A stretch of DNA of 64,000 bases from NCBI GenBank assembly GCA_009760885.1, contig CM019693.1, positions 51,354,596 to 51,418,595 on the forward strand, in the 5' to 3' direction. The notes beneath the pieces are model-generated. The model did not search any database. It worked only from the letters and a program-made list of their open reading frames with translations, and was not told the DNA's origin. The position numbers and the translations under genes were made by a program. Position 1 is the stretch's first letter, and the number at the start of each line of letters is the position of its first letter. Below, piece after piece: positions 33,075 to 44,008 of this stretch. The DNA comes from Achatina immaculata (Eukaryota > Mollusca > Gastropoda > Stylommatophora > Achatinidae).

Positions 33075-34190
33075 GTTTCTTGTATGTAAACAGAATTGTT
33101 ACACCAGTTGTCAAGAATTATATGTTTGTAGTTTCTTGTATGTAAACAGAATTGTTACACCAGTTGTCAAGAATTATATGTTTGTAGTTTCTTGTATGTA
33201 AACAGAATTGTTACACCAGTTGTCAAGAATTATATGTTTGTAGTTTCTTGTATGTAAACAGAATTGTTACACCAGTTGTCAAGAATTATATGTTTGTAAT
33301 TTCTTGTATGTAAACAATTGTTACACCAGTTGTCAAGAATTATATGTTTGTAGTTTCTTGTATGTAAACAGAATTGTTACACCAGATGTCAAGAATTATA
33401 TGTTTGTAGTTTCTTGTATGTAAACAGTTGTTACACCAGTTGTCAAGAATTATATGTTTGTAGTTTCTTGTATGTAAACAGTTGTTACACCAGTTGTCAA
33501 GAATTATATGTTTGTAGTTTCTTGTATGTAAACAGTTGTTACACCAGTTGTCAAGAATTATATGTTTGTAGTTTCTTGTATGTAAACAATTGTTACACCA
33601 GTTGTCAAGAATTATATGTTTGTAGTTTCTTGTATGTGAACAGAATTGTTACACCAGTTGTCAAGAAGTATATGTTTGTAGTTTCTTGTATGTAAACAGA
33701 ATTGTTATACCAGTTGTCAAGAGTTATATGTTTGTAGTTTCTTGTATGTAAACAGAATTGTTACACCATTTGTCAAGAATTATATGTTTGTAGTTTCTTG
33801 TATGTAAACAGAATTGTTACACCATTTGTCAAGAATTATATGTTTGTAGTTTCTTGTATGTGAACAGAATTGTTATGCCAGATGTCAAGAATTATATGTT
33901 TGTAGTTTCTTGTATGTGAACAGAATTCTTATGCCAGATGTCAAGAATTATATGTTTGTAGTTTCTTGTATGTGAACAGAATTGTTATGCCAGATGTCAA
34001 TAATTATATGTTTGTAGTTTCTTGTATTTGAACAGAATTGTTATGCCAGATGTCAAGAATTATATGTTTGTAGTTTCTTGTATGTGAACAGAATTGTTAT
34101 GCCAGATGTCAAGAATTATATGTTTGTAGTTTCTTGTATGTGAACAGAATTGTTATGCCACATGTCAAGAATTCTGTGTTTACAATTTAT
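33075..34190. repeat. Tandem array, 56-bp unit, about 20 copies
   Basis: Units TTTGTAGTTTCTTGTATGTA plus AACAGAATTGTTACACCAGT plus TGTCAAGAATTATATG. Right-hand units read GTGAACAGAATTGTTATGCC instead. Some units lack three bases in CAGAATTG. Confidence 0.95.
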
Positions 34191-34379
34191 TGCAGGTTTA
34201 ACAATCAAAAAAGGCCTAGATGTGTGATAACTACAGACCTCTTATCATTCATAACCTCAGCTATCATTTCTGTATCTTGCTCTGGTAACAGAAAAAAAAA
34301 AGTGGAGTTTATACTTTCGTTTAGAATATCACCAAAAAAAAAAAAACTTCAATATTTTATAGTGTACAGTTTCCCCTAA
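34191..34379. repeat. Spacer and left part of a degenerate about 50-bp array
   Basis: From about 34310: units with AATATTTTATAGTGTACAG and TTTCCCCTAA, continuing at 36683-36850 beyond the family B LINE. Confidence 0.6.
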
Positions 34380-36694
34380 TAAAACCACAGAAAACCAAAT
34401 CGATCACATACTAATAAACAACAAGTGGAAACGGTCACTACAAGATGTGCGAGCAAGGAAAGGAGCAGATATAGGAAGTGATCACAACCTTCTGGTAGCA
34501 AAAATAAAACTAAAATTAAGGAAAGCCAGAATCGGAGAACACAGAAAGATACATTTTGATACAAGAAAACTGATAGACCAGCAAACAAGAAATGAATTCT
34601 CAATAATACTTAAGAACCGCTTCAGTGTCCTACAAGACGAAGCAGAAATGTCCATATTAGAGTTCAATAAAACACTACAGGAAACAGCAAAAGAGGTGCT
34701 GGGATATCGGAAAAGGAGAAAAGAGGAATGGATAAGTGAGACCACATGGGAAAAGATAGAGCAAAGAAAAGAAATCAAGAAAAAATTACTGAACACCAAA
34801 TCACAACGGCTTAAAGAACGAGTTTTAAGTAATTATGCACAAAAAGACAAAGAAGTGAAGGAATCATGCCGTCAAGATAAACGTCAATATTATGACAACT
34901 TAGCAGAAACAGCAGAGAAAGCAGCATATACAAATGACATGAAAACCATATATAAAATCACAAAGCAGATGACAGGTAACTTCAATACAAGATGTGAAAG
35001 TGCAGTAAGAACACAAAATGGACAACTGGTCAGTGGAGAAAGAGAAAAAATTGAAAGATGGAGAGAACACTTTAACACCCTACTAAACAGAACACAAGCA
35101 GCACAAACAATAGATATACCTGAAGCAAAAACGGAACTAAACATCAATACAGGACCAATAACAATAAATGAAGTAAAAGAGGCGATAAAGATGCTAAAAT
35201 CAGACAGGGCACCAGGTGAAGATGAAGTGACTGCTGAGATGTTGAAAGCAGAAGAAACAGAAACACCAAAACAACTTTGCCGGATATTACAACAAATTTG
35301 GAATTTAGAAAAAGCCCCAGAGGAGTGGAAAACTGGTCTTATAGTAAAACTACCAAAGAAGGGTGACCTCAGAGATTGCGGGAACTGGAGAGGCATTACC
35401 CTACTGCCACTCACTAGTAAAGTATTTTGCAGAATAATCATCAACAGAATTGTACCAACACTTGAGGAAAAACTTCGGAAAGAGCAGGCAGGATTTAGGA
35501 AAGGAAGATCATGCATAGACCATATATTTGTACTTAGACAAATATTAGAACAGGCAATGAGTGGCATAGCACAACATATGCATTATTCATAGATTTTGAG
35601 AAAGCCTTTGACAGTGTCAACAGAGATGCACTGTGGAAAATTCTAAGATGGCATGGCCTCCCCCATAAAATAGTTAATGTAATCAAAGCCCTATACGAGG
35701 GTTTTCAGTGCAAAGTTATCTGTGGAGAACATACCTCCAGCAGCTTTAGGGTACAAACAGGAGTGAAACAGGGATGTGTACTATCACCAACATTATTTAT
35801 CTTGGCAGTAGACTGGTTAATGAAGGAGGCAACATCAGACAAACGCAGAGGATTACAATGGACCCTTGACACAGTGCTGGAGGACCTTGACTTTGCTGAC
35901 GACATTTGTCTATTATCAAGCAGTCACAAAGATATGCAAGATAAAATAAACAAGTTAACCCAGAATGCAAACAACATAGGACTAAAGATCAACGTAGGAA
36001 AGACAAAATTAATGAAGCAAAATGTGAACAACAGAAATGTACTCAGAGTAGATAACAAGTTAGTGGAGGAGGTCAACGAATTTGTATACCTTGGCAGCAG
36101 AGTAGTAGAAAATGGAGACAGCACAGAGGACATCAACAGCAGACTTACTAGAGCAAACCAGGCTTTTGCAATGCTACAGAATATATGGAAATCAAATAAA
36201 CTAAGCATAAATATGAAAATCAGGATATTTAAGAGCAATGTTCTAAGTGTACTACTCTATGGAAGTGAATGCTGGAAAATCACCAAAACCATAGAAAACA
36301 AGTTGAATTCTTTCCAGACTAAATGTTTACGTAGAATTAAAAAAATATTTTGGCCAAACACCATAAGAAATAACATCTTATTGGCAGAAATGCAGATGAA
36401 ACCACTGACAACAATTATTGAGGAAAGACGCTGGCGATGGTTGGGACATGTGCTCCGAATGACTGACAACTCACTACCAAAAATAGCACTAAGATGGACA
36501 CCACAGGGGAGCAGAAGTAAGGGTAGACCAAAAGAGACATGGAGAAGAACAACAGAAAGGATGTTGAGCAATAGAGGGCTCACCTGGGCAAGAGCAGAAA
36601 AAAAGGCGAAAGACAGGCATTTGTGGAAAACCCTTGCGGAAGCCCCATGTGCCCTGGGCACTTAAGGTTCAGAGAGAGAGAGAGTTTCCCCTAA
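34368..36694 (+). mobile_element. RTE-like LINE family B, 5'-truncated, 12-bp TSD, (AG)n tail, best-preserved RT here
   Basis: TSD agtttcccctaa at 34368-34379 and 36683-36694; insert 34380-36682 (2303 bp). It begins inside the endonuclease (NRIDHILINN-like, then SDHNLLVAKIKLKL) and ends with CACTTAAGGTTCAG and an (AG)n tail. Its location in a non-genic gap between QPRT and the TLC gene is neutral ground. Confidence 0.94.
34447..36665 (+). pseudogene. Family B endonuclease end and reverse transcriptase (one frameshift)
   Basis: Two long frames, 34447-35592 and 35763-36665, with readable code between them in the second frame from about 35560. Order of motifs: SDHNLLVAK (endonuclease end), linker, MLKSDRAPGEDEVTAEML, WRGITLLPLTSKVFCRIIINRI, EQAGFRKGRSCIDHIF, frameshift near 35555-35592, FIDFEKAFDSVNRDALWKIL, GVKQGCVLSPTLFILAVDWL, LDFADDICLLSS (catalytic FADD intact), YLGSRVVENGDS, LYGSECWKITK, RRWRWLGHVLRMTDNSLP, RSKGRPKETWRRTTERML to EAPCALGT. 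A single-base loss explains the break. No RNase H. Confidence 0.92.
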
Positions 36695-36960
36695 AATATC
36701 AGAAAGCGCTAAAATATTTTATAGCATACAGCTTCCTCTAAGATATCTGTAAACACTGAAATATTTTATGGAGTGCTGTTTCCTGTAAGATATCAGAAAG
36801 CACTAAAATATTTTATAGTTTCCTCTAAGACATCAGAAAAAAGTGTGTTTTATTGTAAAATATAAATACAATTTCTGTATTTTTTTATGTACAGCTTTTC
36901 TAAGTGTATAAAGAAAACTTTCCCAGTTAAAGTGAATCTGACTATACAACAATTTGTCAG
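36683..36960. repeat. Right part of a degenerate about 50-bp array
   Basis: Units with TATCAGAAAGCACTAAAATA and TTTTATAG; about three copies. Confidence 0.6.
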
Positions 36961-37250
36961 ACCTCATATAAGAGCTAAGACAAGTTTTGGGTGGGACTAA
37001 GTCTGTATGCTAAACTTTAGATTTTTTAAGTTGGGACAGACACTGAATTCTCATATTAGGAATATAAACATCACACAGAAAAAATAACAACTTAGCAGTA
37101 CAAATATCGGCAGAAGGCAACAGGAAACCACTGTTGTAGCTCCCAAGAACAATTATGCTTATTCAGAGTAATAGATTTGTCATGAACGGCGTTAATGGAT
37201 GTTCCTCTGGAACAGCCTCGTCTGGTAGGGGAGCTCACGAGCCACAGGTG
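36961..37250. other. Spacer, nothing recognised
   Basis: No motif found. Confidence 0.4.
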
Positions 37251-40096
37251 AGGCCAGATTGTTATCAAGCTACTGGTGGCAAAACTAACAAGGCCAGATT
37301 GTTATCAAGCTACTGGTGGCAAAACTAACAAGTTCAAAATAGCAACATGGAATGTTATAACTTTATTCCAGGCTGGAAAATTAGAAAATGTAAAGAGGGA
37401 AATGGAAGGGATGAAGATCAACATATTAGGAATGAGTGAAGTTAGATGGACAGGTGCAGGGAAGATAAACTGATAAATATACAATAATATATTCAGGAAG
37501 CGAGAAACATGAACGAGGAGTATAATTAATATTTGACGAACAAACAGCACGGACAATTGTAGGATATTTGAACATCCCAAACCGAGTCCTGCTAGCCCAA
37601 CTGAAAGGACGACCAATAAACATAAATATTATACAAGTGTACGCTCCAACATCTGAAAGTTCTGAAGAAGATGCACAGCTATTTTATAATGACATAGAGA
37701 CATCCCTAAAACACATAATGTTACATGAAGTTACTATAGTGATGGAAGATTTTAATGCCAAAGTTGGTAAAGGAAGAACTTCAGACATCGTTGGTGACTA
37801 TGGACTGGGGGAGAGGAATGACATAGGTAGTAAATTAATTGAATGGGCAAGAATACACAGCATGGTTGTAGGAAACACCTGGTTTAAACAACATCCCCGA
37901 AGACTGGCAATGTGGTGCAGCCCAGACAAAAAGATTTTTAACCAGATAGACTACATATTAATCAACAAACTATTCTGGAATGCATTACTGACAACAAAAA
38001 CCATGCCAGTAGCCGACTGCATTAGTGACCATGACCCACTCTGTGGAAAAATTAGAATAAAGCTAAAGAAAGCATGTGAGTGTCTGAGTGGCGAAGTGGT
38101 TAGTGCACTGGTCTCTCATGGCGAAGGTCGGGGGTTCGAATCCGGCCGGAGGCACCCCAGTCACCCAGCTGTAGAAATGGGTACCTGACTTCTGGAGTTG
38201 GGGAAGGAAAGGCGGCCAGGCGTGATACTGACCATATCACCCTCTAGTGTGCTGACAGGTCAATGAAAATATGGGCACTAACACCATATCCCTATGTGCC
38301 TCTAAGGCATGACAGGATTACTTTTACCTTTTTTTTTTTTAAAGAAAGCATGGAGAAAAGTGAGAAACATCAAACTGAATACAGAACTCCTTAAAAATGT
38401 GCAAGAACAATACAAAGTTATTATAACAAATAGATACAATGCAATAGCAAAGATAAATAGTATAGATGAATAATGGGCAATGTTAATAGATTCTATCCAC
38501 CAAACTGTTAAGGAGATAATACCACCGAAAAAAGAAGCCCCTAAAAATAAATAGATGATATTTTAGGACTGATGGACAAGAGAAGGTGAAGTAAAAATAA
38601 CCAAGAAAAATATAGCAACATAAATAAAGAAATAAGACGCAAATACAGAGAAGCAAAGGAAGTTTGGTTAAATGAACAATGCAGACAAATAGAGGATTCT
38701 CATAATAAAAACAGCAAAAACATGCACAAACGAGTTAGTGAACTCATAGGCAGGAAGACAAAATATACCATAGGATGCCTGAAATCAAAAGAAGATAAAA
38801 TATTAATGGGAAAAGAAGACATTGTGGACAGAGTACGTCTGTGAGCTATATAGAGGAGAAAGACCAGAATTAACACCAGATACTGAAAACTGTGATGGAC
38901 CACCAATACTTGAAGATGAAATCATAGATGCCATCAAACGCATGAAGAAGGGAAAAGTGACTGGGCCTGATAATATAACAATAGAAGAAATAGAGCTTTA
39001 GAAGTACAGAAAGATCTCTACTTATGCTTCATTGATTACACCAAGGCATTTGACAAGGTGAAACATAATGAAATTATTAAAATGCTTGAAGACATCAGTA
39101 CAAACGGCAAAGACCTGAGGATTGTAAAACATCTATATTGGCAGCAAGAAGCAGCAATTCGACTTGAAAATAGAACTGGAAAATATCAATGTATAAAACA
39201 AGGGGTGTGACAAGGATGTGTACTATCTCCAGACCTTTTTTCTCTGTACAGCGAGAATATTCTAAGACTGATCATCACAGAACCAGGCATAAAAATTGGA
39301 GGATACAATATTAACAACCTTCGGTATGCTGACGACACAGTAATGATAGGTGAGAACCAACAAGACCTGCAAAATCTCTTGGACAAAGTCGCCAAAGACA
39401 GTGAATAGAAAGGCCTTACTTTGAACATCAAAAAGACAGAGACTATGGTTATATCTAAGAAAAAGAATCCACCAGCATGCAGCATTAAATTAAACGGAAC
39501 TATTCTAAAGCAGGTGCAGAAATTAAAATACCTTGGAGCAGTAATAACTTCAGATGGCAAATGCAGAACAGAAATTAGGAACAGAATAGGCCAAGCAAAG
39601 ACTGCATTTCAGAGAATGAGAAACATATTCCTTATCAATTAATTTTAGAAAACGAGTCCTAAAATGCTATATTGAACCTATCTTGTTATATGGAAGTGAA
39701 TCATGGACAATAGGCAAGTCTGCACAAAAATCATTGGAAGCAGCAGAAATTTGGTTTATTAGAAGAATGTTGCAAATCCCCTGGACAGCAAAAATAACTA
39801 ATGAAGAATGTATGAGAAGAGATGGAGAGACAAAAAATCTTGTCAAAAAGATACGAGAGAGACAATGTACTTTCATAGGACATGCAATGAGAAGAGGGGG
39901 CATTGAAAATATTATAACAACAGGAAAAATAGAAGGAAGAAGATCAAGAGGAAGACCAAGAGAAATGATACTGGACATTCTGACAGGATGGTGTGAGATG
40001 AAATCACCAACTGAGCTGATGGCCTGCATGAAGGATCGGATACTCTGGAGAAGAGTAATAGCCAACGCCAGTCGGCGCGGCACCTGATGATGATGA
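37251..40096 (+). mobile_element. RTE-like LINE family C, endonuclease to 3' end, with SINE insertion and internal deletion
   Basis: It starts with a 39-bp direct duplication (37251-37289 and 37290-37328; GGCCAGATTGTTATCAAGCT). Broken frames give the endonuclease (ATWNVITLFQAGKLENVKRE, GMSEVRWTGAG, DFNAKVGKGRTSDIVGDYG, NQIDYILINKLFWN, SDHDPLCGKIRIKLKKA). After the SINE come linker sequence and RT pieces (FIDYTKAFDKVKHNEI, RYADDTVMIGENQQDL, LNIKKTETMVISKK, YIEPILLYGSESWTIGKSAQ, RGRPREMILDILTGW to ANASRRGT), then (GAT)n. About 300 bp of RT (compare 19990-20290) is deleted near 38996. Confidence 0.9.
38064..38352 (+). mobile_element. tRNA-derived SINE with 13-bp TSD, nested in a LINE
   Basis: TSD taaagaaagcatg at 38064-38076 and 38340-38352. 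The SINE (38077-38339) opens with a tRNA-like head holding an A box (TGGCGAAGTGGTTAGTGCAC) and a B box (GGTTCGAATCC) for RNA polymerase III. It then has a body with GTACCTGACTTCTGGAGTTG, GACAGGTCAATGAAAATATG and GGCATGACAGGATTAC, ending in a TTTTACC/T-rich tail. The LINE frame resumes after it (KLKKA | WRKVRNIKL). Confidence 0.94.
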
Positions 40097-40197
40097 TATT
40101 ACAGATATAAACAATGACTAGAGGTAAGAATAAACAAAGATAAAAATGTGAGAAGGAAATCAGGAATGCATAAGTCCACGGTAGCTTACACTAGGTT

Positions 40198-40440
40198 CAG
40201 GTAACCCTGTGTTGTGCCATGAAGGCATCTAAGGGATTTGGTGTCAGTGCCCATATTTTCCTTGACCTGTCGGCGAACTTGAGAGATCAGCATTACACCT
40301 GGTGGCCACATTTCCATGCCCAACTCAAGAAGATGCTAGGTACAGGTTTCTACAGATGGATAAATGGTGTGCCTCTGGCCACAATCAGACCATCAACTTT
40401 TGCCTTGAGAGGCTAGAACACTAACCAGTTTGCCACATAG
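40198..40440 (-). mobile_element. Old antisense copy of the same tRNA-derived SINE
   Basis: The minus strand shows ACTGGTTAGTGTTCTAGCCT (worn A-box region), CTGTAGAAACCTGTACCTAG, GACAGGTCAAGGAAAATATG, GGCACTGACACC and a degraded tail. The B box is lost. The 72-codon + strand open frame here is a shadow. Confidence 0.8.
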
Positions 40441-40880
40441 ACATCCATAACATGCACTAAGAATTAAAACTGTAACCCCAAATAGTAGACTAGGTTTATA
40501 AATTTACTTACAAATGTGCCATCTGGCCTATTTCTCTACAGAGTGAATTTTCCTAAAAAGAGCATTTTTGTTAACATAAAGATATTTCTGCGTTTTTCTG
40601 AACATGTGCTGATTAAAGATGAGAATACACAATATGGGTCACATGTTTTAAAATAGGGATATTTAGACATCCAGACCAAAGCAGTACAATTCCTGAGACA
40701 AATCCTTAAAATACTTGATTGTTCCATATTGTATAGAATGGTTGGTCATCATCTGAATATCTGAGGTTATCAATTCTGTTTTCTTTCTTTTCAGATATCA
40801 ATGGTTCTCGTTACATTTTCACTGTGTAGTGAGATGGTGGCAGGACATATTCTTATTTTACTCCCTCATTTTATCTCATC
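40441..40880. other. Spacer, nothing recognised
   Basis: No repeat unit or coding signal. Confidence 0.4.
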
Positions 40881-41518
40881 TTATTTACCTAGATATGCAG
40901 AGGACACAGTCCTGATTGCTAAAAGTGAAAGGGAGCTACAGACTCTTCTGGACATCGTGGTTCTTTAAAAATAAAGGTCTCAGTCTGAATAAAAGGACTG
41001 AAGTGATGATCATCTCACAGAAAAGAATACCACCAAAATGTAGCATTACCATGGATGGCACAAATCTGAAACAAGTTGATAGATTCAAGTACTTAGGAAC
41101 GATTATAACAGCTGATGGGAAATGTCACAACAAAATAAGAAGCAGACGTGCTAAGACCAAAGCAGCATTCCAGACAATGAGAAACATCTTGTGTAACAGA
41201 TCCGTATCAATGGAAACAAGATTCCGAGTACTTAAATGTTATATCGAGCCGATTTTATTTTATGGATGTGAAGCATAGTCTATGAATAAGAGAGTACAGC
41301 AAGAAATAAAGGGCATGGAAATGTTTATAAGAAGGATGTTGAAAGTTCCATGGACAGCCACGAAAACCAATGAAGAAGTCTTAAGAAAGGCTGGAGTTAA
41401 AAAGCAAATTATAGCAAAGATCAGAGGCAGACAAGCGAGATTTATAAGACATTCCTGAGAAGAAGAAAATTGGAACACACTGTAGCAACTGGAAAAACTG
41501 AAGGAAGAAAAGATAGGA

Positions 41519-41576
<58 letters not shown>

Positions 41577-41702
41577 TTACTGAAGTCAGTGTGGCTAGGA
41601 AGAAAGTCACCGGCGGATCTCATAATCAAGTCTAAAGACAGGGAATTGTGGAGAGAAATGATCGCCTATGCCACGCGGCATGGCACTTGAATTATTTACC
41701 TA
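40881..41702 (+). mobile_element. RTE-like LINE family D, 5'-truncated, 11-bp TSD
   Basis: TSD ttatttaccta at 40881-40891 and 41692-41702; insert 40892-41691. It encodes RYAEDTVLIAKSERELQ (catalytic site YAED, one Asp lost), a frameshift, GLSLNKRTEVMIISQKRIPP, YLGTIITADGKCHNKIRSRR, KCYIEPILFYGCEA, and the end MIAYATRHGT. An (AG)25 microsatellite at 41523-41572 breaks the C-terminal code. The sister copy at 14961-15680 has only a short AGACAGAGAGAGAAG at that point. Confidence 0.92.
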
Positions 41703-41751
41703 TATCGTAGTTCATACTTATTGCTGTTTTTTTTTCTTACTCCAGTACATA

Positions 41752-42373
41752 CAAGGGGTGATTGATAAGTTCTCGGCATAAGGTACAAATACTTGAAACG
41801 CACAGTTGATATTAGGTACATTTGTAGATCAGGTTAGATTAAACACCAATTTTAAAGAAATTAACTGCAACCAATTTTTTATTTACAGGCTACTGAAGTG
41901 GTAAGGGCTGGCAGAAAGTGAGAAAATGGATAACATTTCGCATCGAGCAGTCAATCGCTACCTCTGCATCAAGGACTTATCATCGAAAGAGATCCATGAG
42001 GATATGGTAGAGACTAGAGAGAGTGCCCCTTCTTACAGCACAGTGAAGAAATGGCAGCTGAAATCAAACATGGAAGGTAGAGTCTGGAAGATTATCCTCG
42101 TCCAGGAAGACCAAGAACGGTAACCACAGGCAGAATCCATAACAAGAACGTGTTCATGCCATTATTCACAATGATCTTCAAATGACAAAGGTCTCTACTC
42201 GATGGGTCCCGAAACTTCTTGGAGCTGATCACGAACGACAGCGTCTCAACATGTAAAGAGACAATTTGGCCATTTTTCTGCAGATCCTGAAAAGTTTCTT
42301 CAACAATTTGTGACTATGGGTGAGACTTGGATTCATCATTTTCAACCAGAAACCAAAGAACAGTCAAAGCAGT
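41752..42373 (+). mobile_element. Mariner, 5' half only
   Basis: The left inverted repeat starts CAAGGGGTGATTGATAAGTT after TA (41750-41751), matching the mariner at 50718. The frame from 41926 encodes MDNISHRAVNRYLCIKDLSSKEIHEDMVE (helix-turn-helix) with small deletions. Degraded code continues to QTKEQSKQ near 42370, where the mariner stops and a MITE begins. Confidence 0.85.
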
Positions 42374-42378
42374 GTACT

Positions 42379-42564
42379 ATGTAAATAGAGCGTTCATTCT
42401 GAAAATATGCACAATTGTGCATGGTTGAATGTAGAAAATGTCAAGAGACAAGGATACGGATAGAAGGAGCAGAGAATTATTCCAAAAACAGAGATGACTG
42501 GAGAGCCCCTATCAATGGCCATGCACAATTTTGCACCTTTTCAGATTGAACGCTCGATTTACAT
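42379..42564. mobile_element. MITE with about 45-bp inverted repeats
   Basis: The ends read ATGTAAATAGAGCGTTCATT and, on the complement of the right end, ATGTAAATCGAGCGTTCAAT. Both continue into CTGAAAA, GCAAAATTGTGCATGG-like sequence. 186 bp, no coding capacity, at the break of the mariner copy. Confidence 0.8.
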
Positions 42565-42682
42565 CGTATCCATTGGTTATTGTTATGCTCCTATTGAGAA
42601 CATTAACACGCAATTTTGGGATGTGTGCTATTCCAGAAGCTAAGTCATTTACCATTAAAAATTTTTTTATTGTTTTGTTAAC
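42565..42682. other. Short unassigned stretch
   Basis: A worn + strand reading resembling CYAPIENINTQFWDVC might be a LINE endonuclease scrap; not supported further. Confidence 0.3.
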
Positions 42683-42832
42683 ATCAAATTAATGTAAGTT
42701 TGTACTTTGTCTCCTCTCTCTGATTCTTCGTTCTGTTTGCTTTTGTCTGACAAAGGCTCGCGCCGAAACGTCACAAGTATGTTATCGTTAAATAAAGCTT
42801 TTCCTACTTTTTTCCTAGTTTATACATTTAAG
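42683..42832 (+). repeat. Solo Penelope-like terminal repeat
   Basis: It matches 11490-11626: TTTGTACTTTGTCTCCTCTC, AAAGCTTTTCCTACTTTTTT and CCTAGTTTATA. No Penelope coding sequence precedes it, so it is a severely 5'-truncated or recombined copy. Confidence 0.78.
42741..42777 (+). ncRNA. Hammerhead-ribozyme-like motif (best copy)
   Basis: Read 5' to 3': TTTTGT, CTGACAA, AGGC TCGC GCC, GAAAC, GTC, ACAAG. The family consensus is CUGANGA, stem II, GAAA, stem III, UH. GGC/GCC forms stem II with loop UCGC, and UUGU pairs with ACAA as stem I. The first core box has CAA where UGA is expected, and stem III is reduced to C and G with no loop, so self-cleavage as a monomer is doubtful. Hammerheads with minimal stem III are established for Penelope-like elements; the assignment here is by motif only. 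Confidence 0.5.
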
Positions 42833-42954
42833 TCAGGGACAGAGCGCGCGCGCACACACGCATCAGTAAACAAACACGAAAGGAAACCATCACAGATTTG
42901 TCAACATGTCCAACTACTGTCCAGTTTAAGAATTAAAAGATAAAGATACAATTT

Positions 42955-43440
42955 CTGTTCCCATGCCACTAAGACACCTAACAAAACAGCTGAGAAACAC
43001 ATAAATGCCTTTGAATGTAAATGCTACAGAAGAGTTCTTCGAATATCATGGACGGGGGGAGGGGGGACACGGACGGACGGACACACACACACACACACAC
43101 TCACACACACACACACACACAAGAACAAATATATCCATGCTACAAGAACTTACTATTGCAGAAGGCTGGCTAGTAAAGAGGATTAAAGAGAGAAAACTTA
43201 AATATGTTGGACACATTAAACGTCATGATAATCTAGAGAAGACCGTCTTGGAAGGGTACATAATGGGAAAAAGAAAGAGAGGAAGACCAAGGTGAAGATG
43301 GCTGCAAGACATCGTTGATGATCTGCAAATGGATGCATCAGCAGCAGGCCATCTTGCTTACAACCAAGAGGCATACAGGAATGCTGTTTGTGAGGCAAAG
43401 TTCCGCAAGGGCCATGCAAATGAATGAATGCCAAAGGCAT
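42955..43440 (+). mobile_element. RTE-like LINE family E, 3' end, with (CA)n expansion
   Basis: It encodes KTAEKHINAFECKCYRRVLR-like sequence, then a G-rich/(CA)n tract (43055-43122) inside the code, then TIAEGWLVKRIKERKLKYVG, HIKRHDNLEKTVLEGYIMGK, KRKRGRPR, and after a stop the end WLQDIVDDLQMDASAAGHLA to EAKFRKGHANE with a (GAAT)n tail near 43430. Confidence 0.85.
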
Positions 43441-43746
43441 ATTGGGGAATACAGTGTTAGCCCCGTATTTTCCAGTACCTTCGGCACGTGAAGCTGTGAT
43501 GTAGTTTAAGAATTAAACATTAAAAAGAAAGACTGTTTTTAACAGAACTATGACTAGACAACAGGAACTGCTAGATAAAAATCTTCGCTTTCGTTTTCAG
43601 TCATAATTACTCAGCCTCTTTTGAAATCACTATTTTCTTGTGGTCTGTACGGGGGGAGGGGAGAGAGAGGTCTCGAAGTATTCGATATAGTTTTCAGGTT
43701 TCATTCAAAGTAATCGAAGCACTTTGTGGTGGACGAGTATATAACA
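43441..43746 (+). promoter_or_regulatory. Putative promoter and 5' UTR region of the TLC-domain gene
   Basis: It is the non-repetitive 300 bp upstream of the start codon. A G-rich stretch (GGGGGGAGGGGAGAGAGAGG, about 43650-43670) and a TATATAA at 43738-43744 immediately before the ATG are visible. No transcription start can be fixed, and the TATATAA is too close to the ATG to be a normal TATA box. Confidence 0.3.
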
Positions 43747-44000
43747 ATGGCTACCGGAAACGAGAGTGTAAACTACAACATGAACGTCGAGGAGGAAGAT
43801 TATGGAGCCATGAGAGAATCTGTGTCTGTAACTACTGGCCAGTATTTTATATGCTCTTCTGTCTTTTTCTTCCAGTTAATTAACTGGTTAGTTAGAACAT
43901 TCGGCCCGCCAAAATCACTGACAGAAGAAGAATGGAAGTGGAGGAATCTGTATGTTTCGTGGGTTCATTCTGTGATAGCATCGGCATGGGTAATCACATG
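43747..44000 (+). CDS. TLC-domain protein (TLCD1/TLCD2-like) coding exon 1: residues 1-84 and part of 85
   Basis: Multi-pass membrane protein of the TRAM-LAG1-CLN8 family. TLCD1/2 proteins are known to limit membrane phospholipid unsaturation and so membrane fluidity. Residues 1-32 are a polar, acidic N terminus (MATGNESVNYNMNVEEEDYG). About 33-49 (YFICSSVFFFQLINWLV) is a first membrane span, and EEWKWRNLYVSWVHSVIASAWV (61-82) corresponds to the WRW-NL-VS-HS stretch that opens the TLC domain of TLCD1/2. The donor is ACATG|GTAAGT; the exon ends two bases into codon 85. The ATG follows ATAACA, with A at -3 (43744). Confidence 0.88.
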
Positions 44001-44008
44001 GTAAGTTA

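Noticed and set aside
38077..38150. A tRNA gene
   Set aside because: The tRNA-like sequence is the head of a SINE with a body, tail and TSD.
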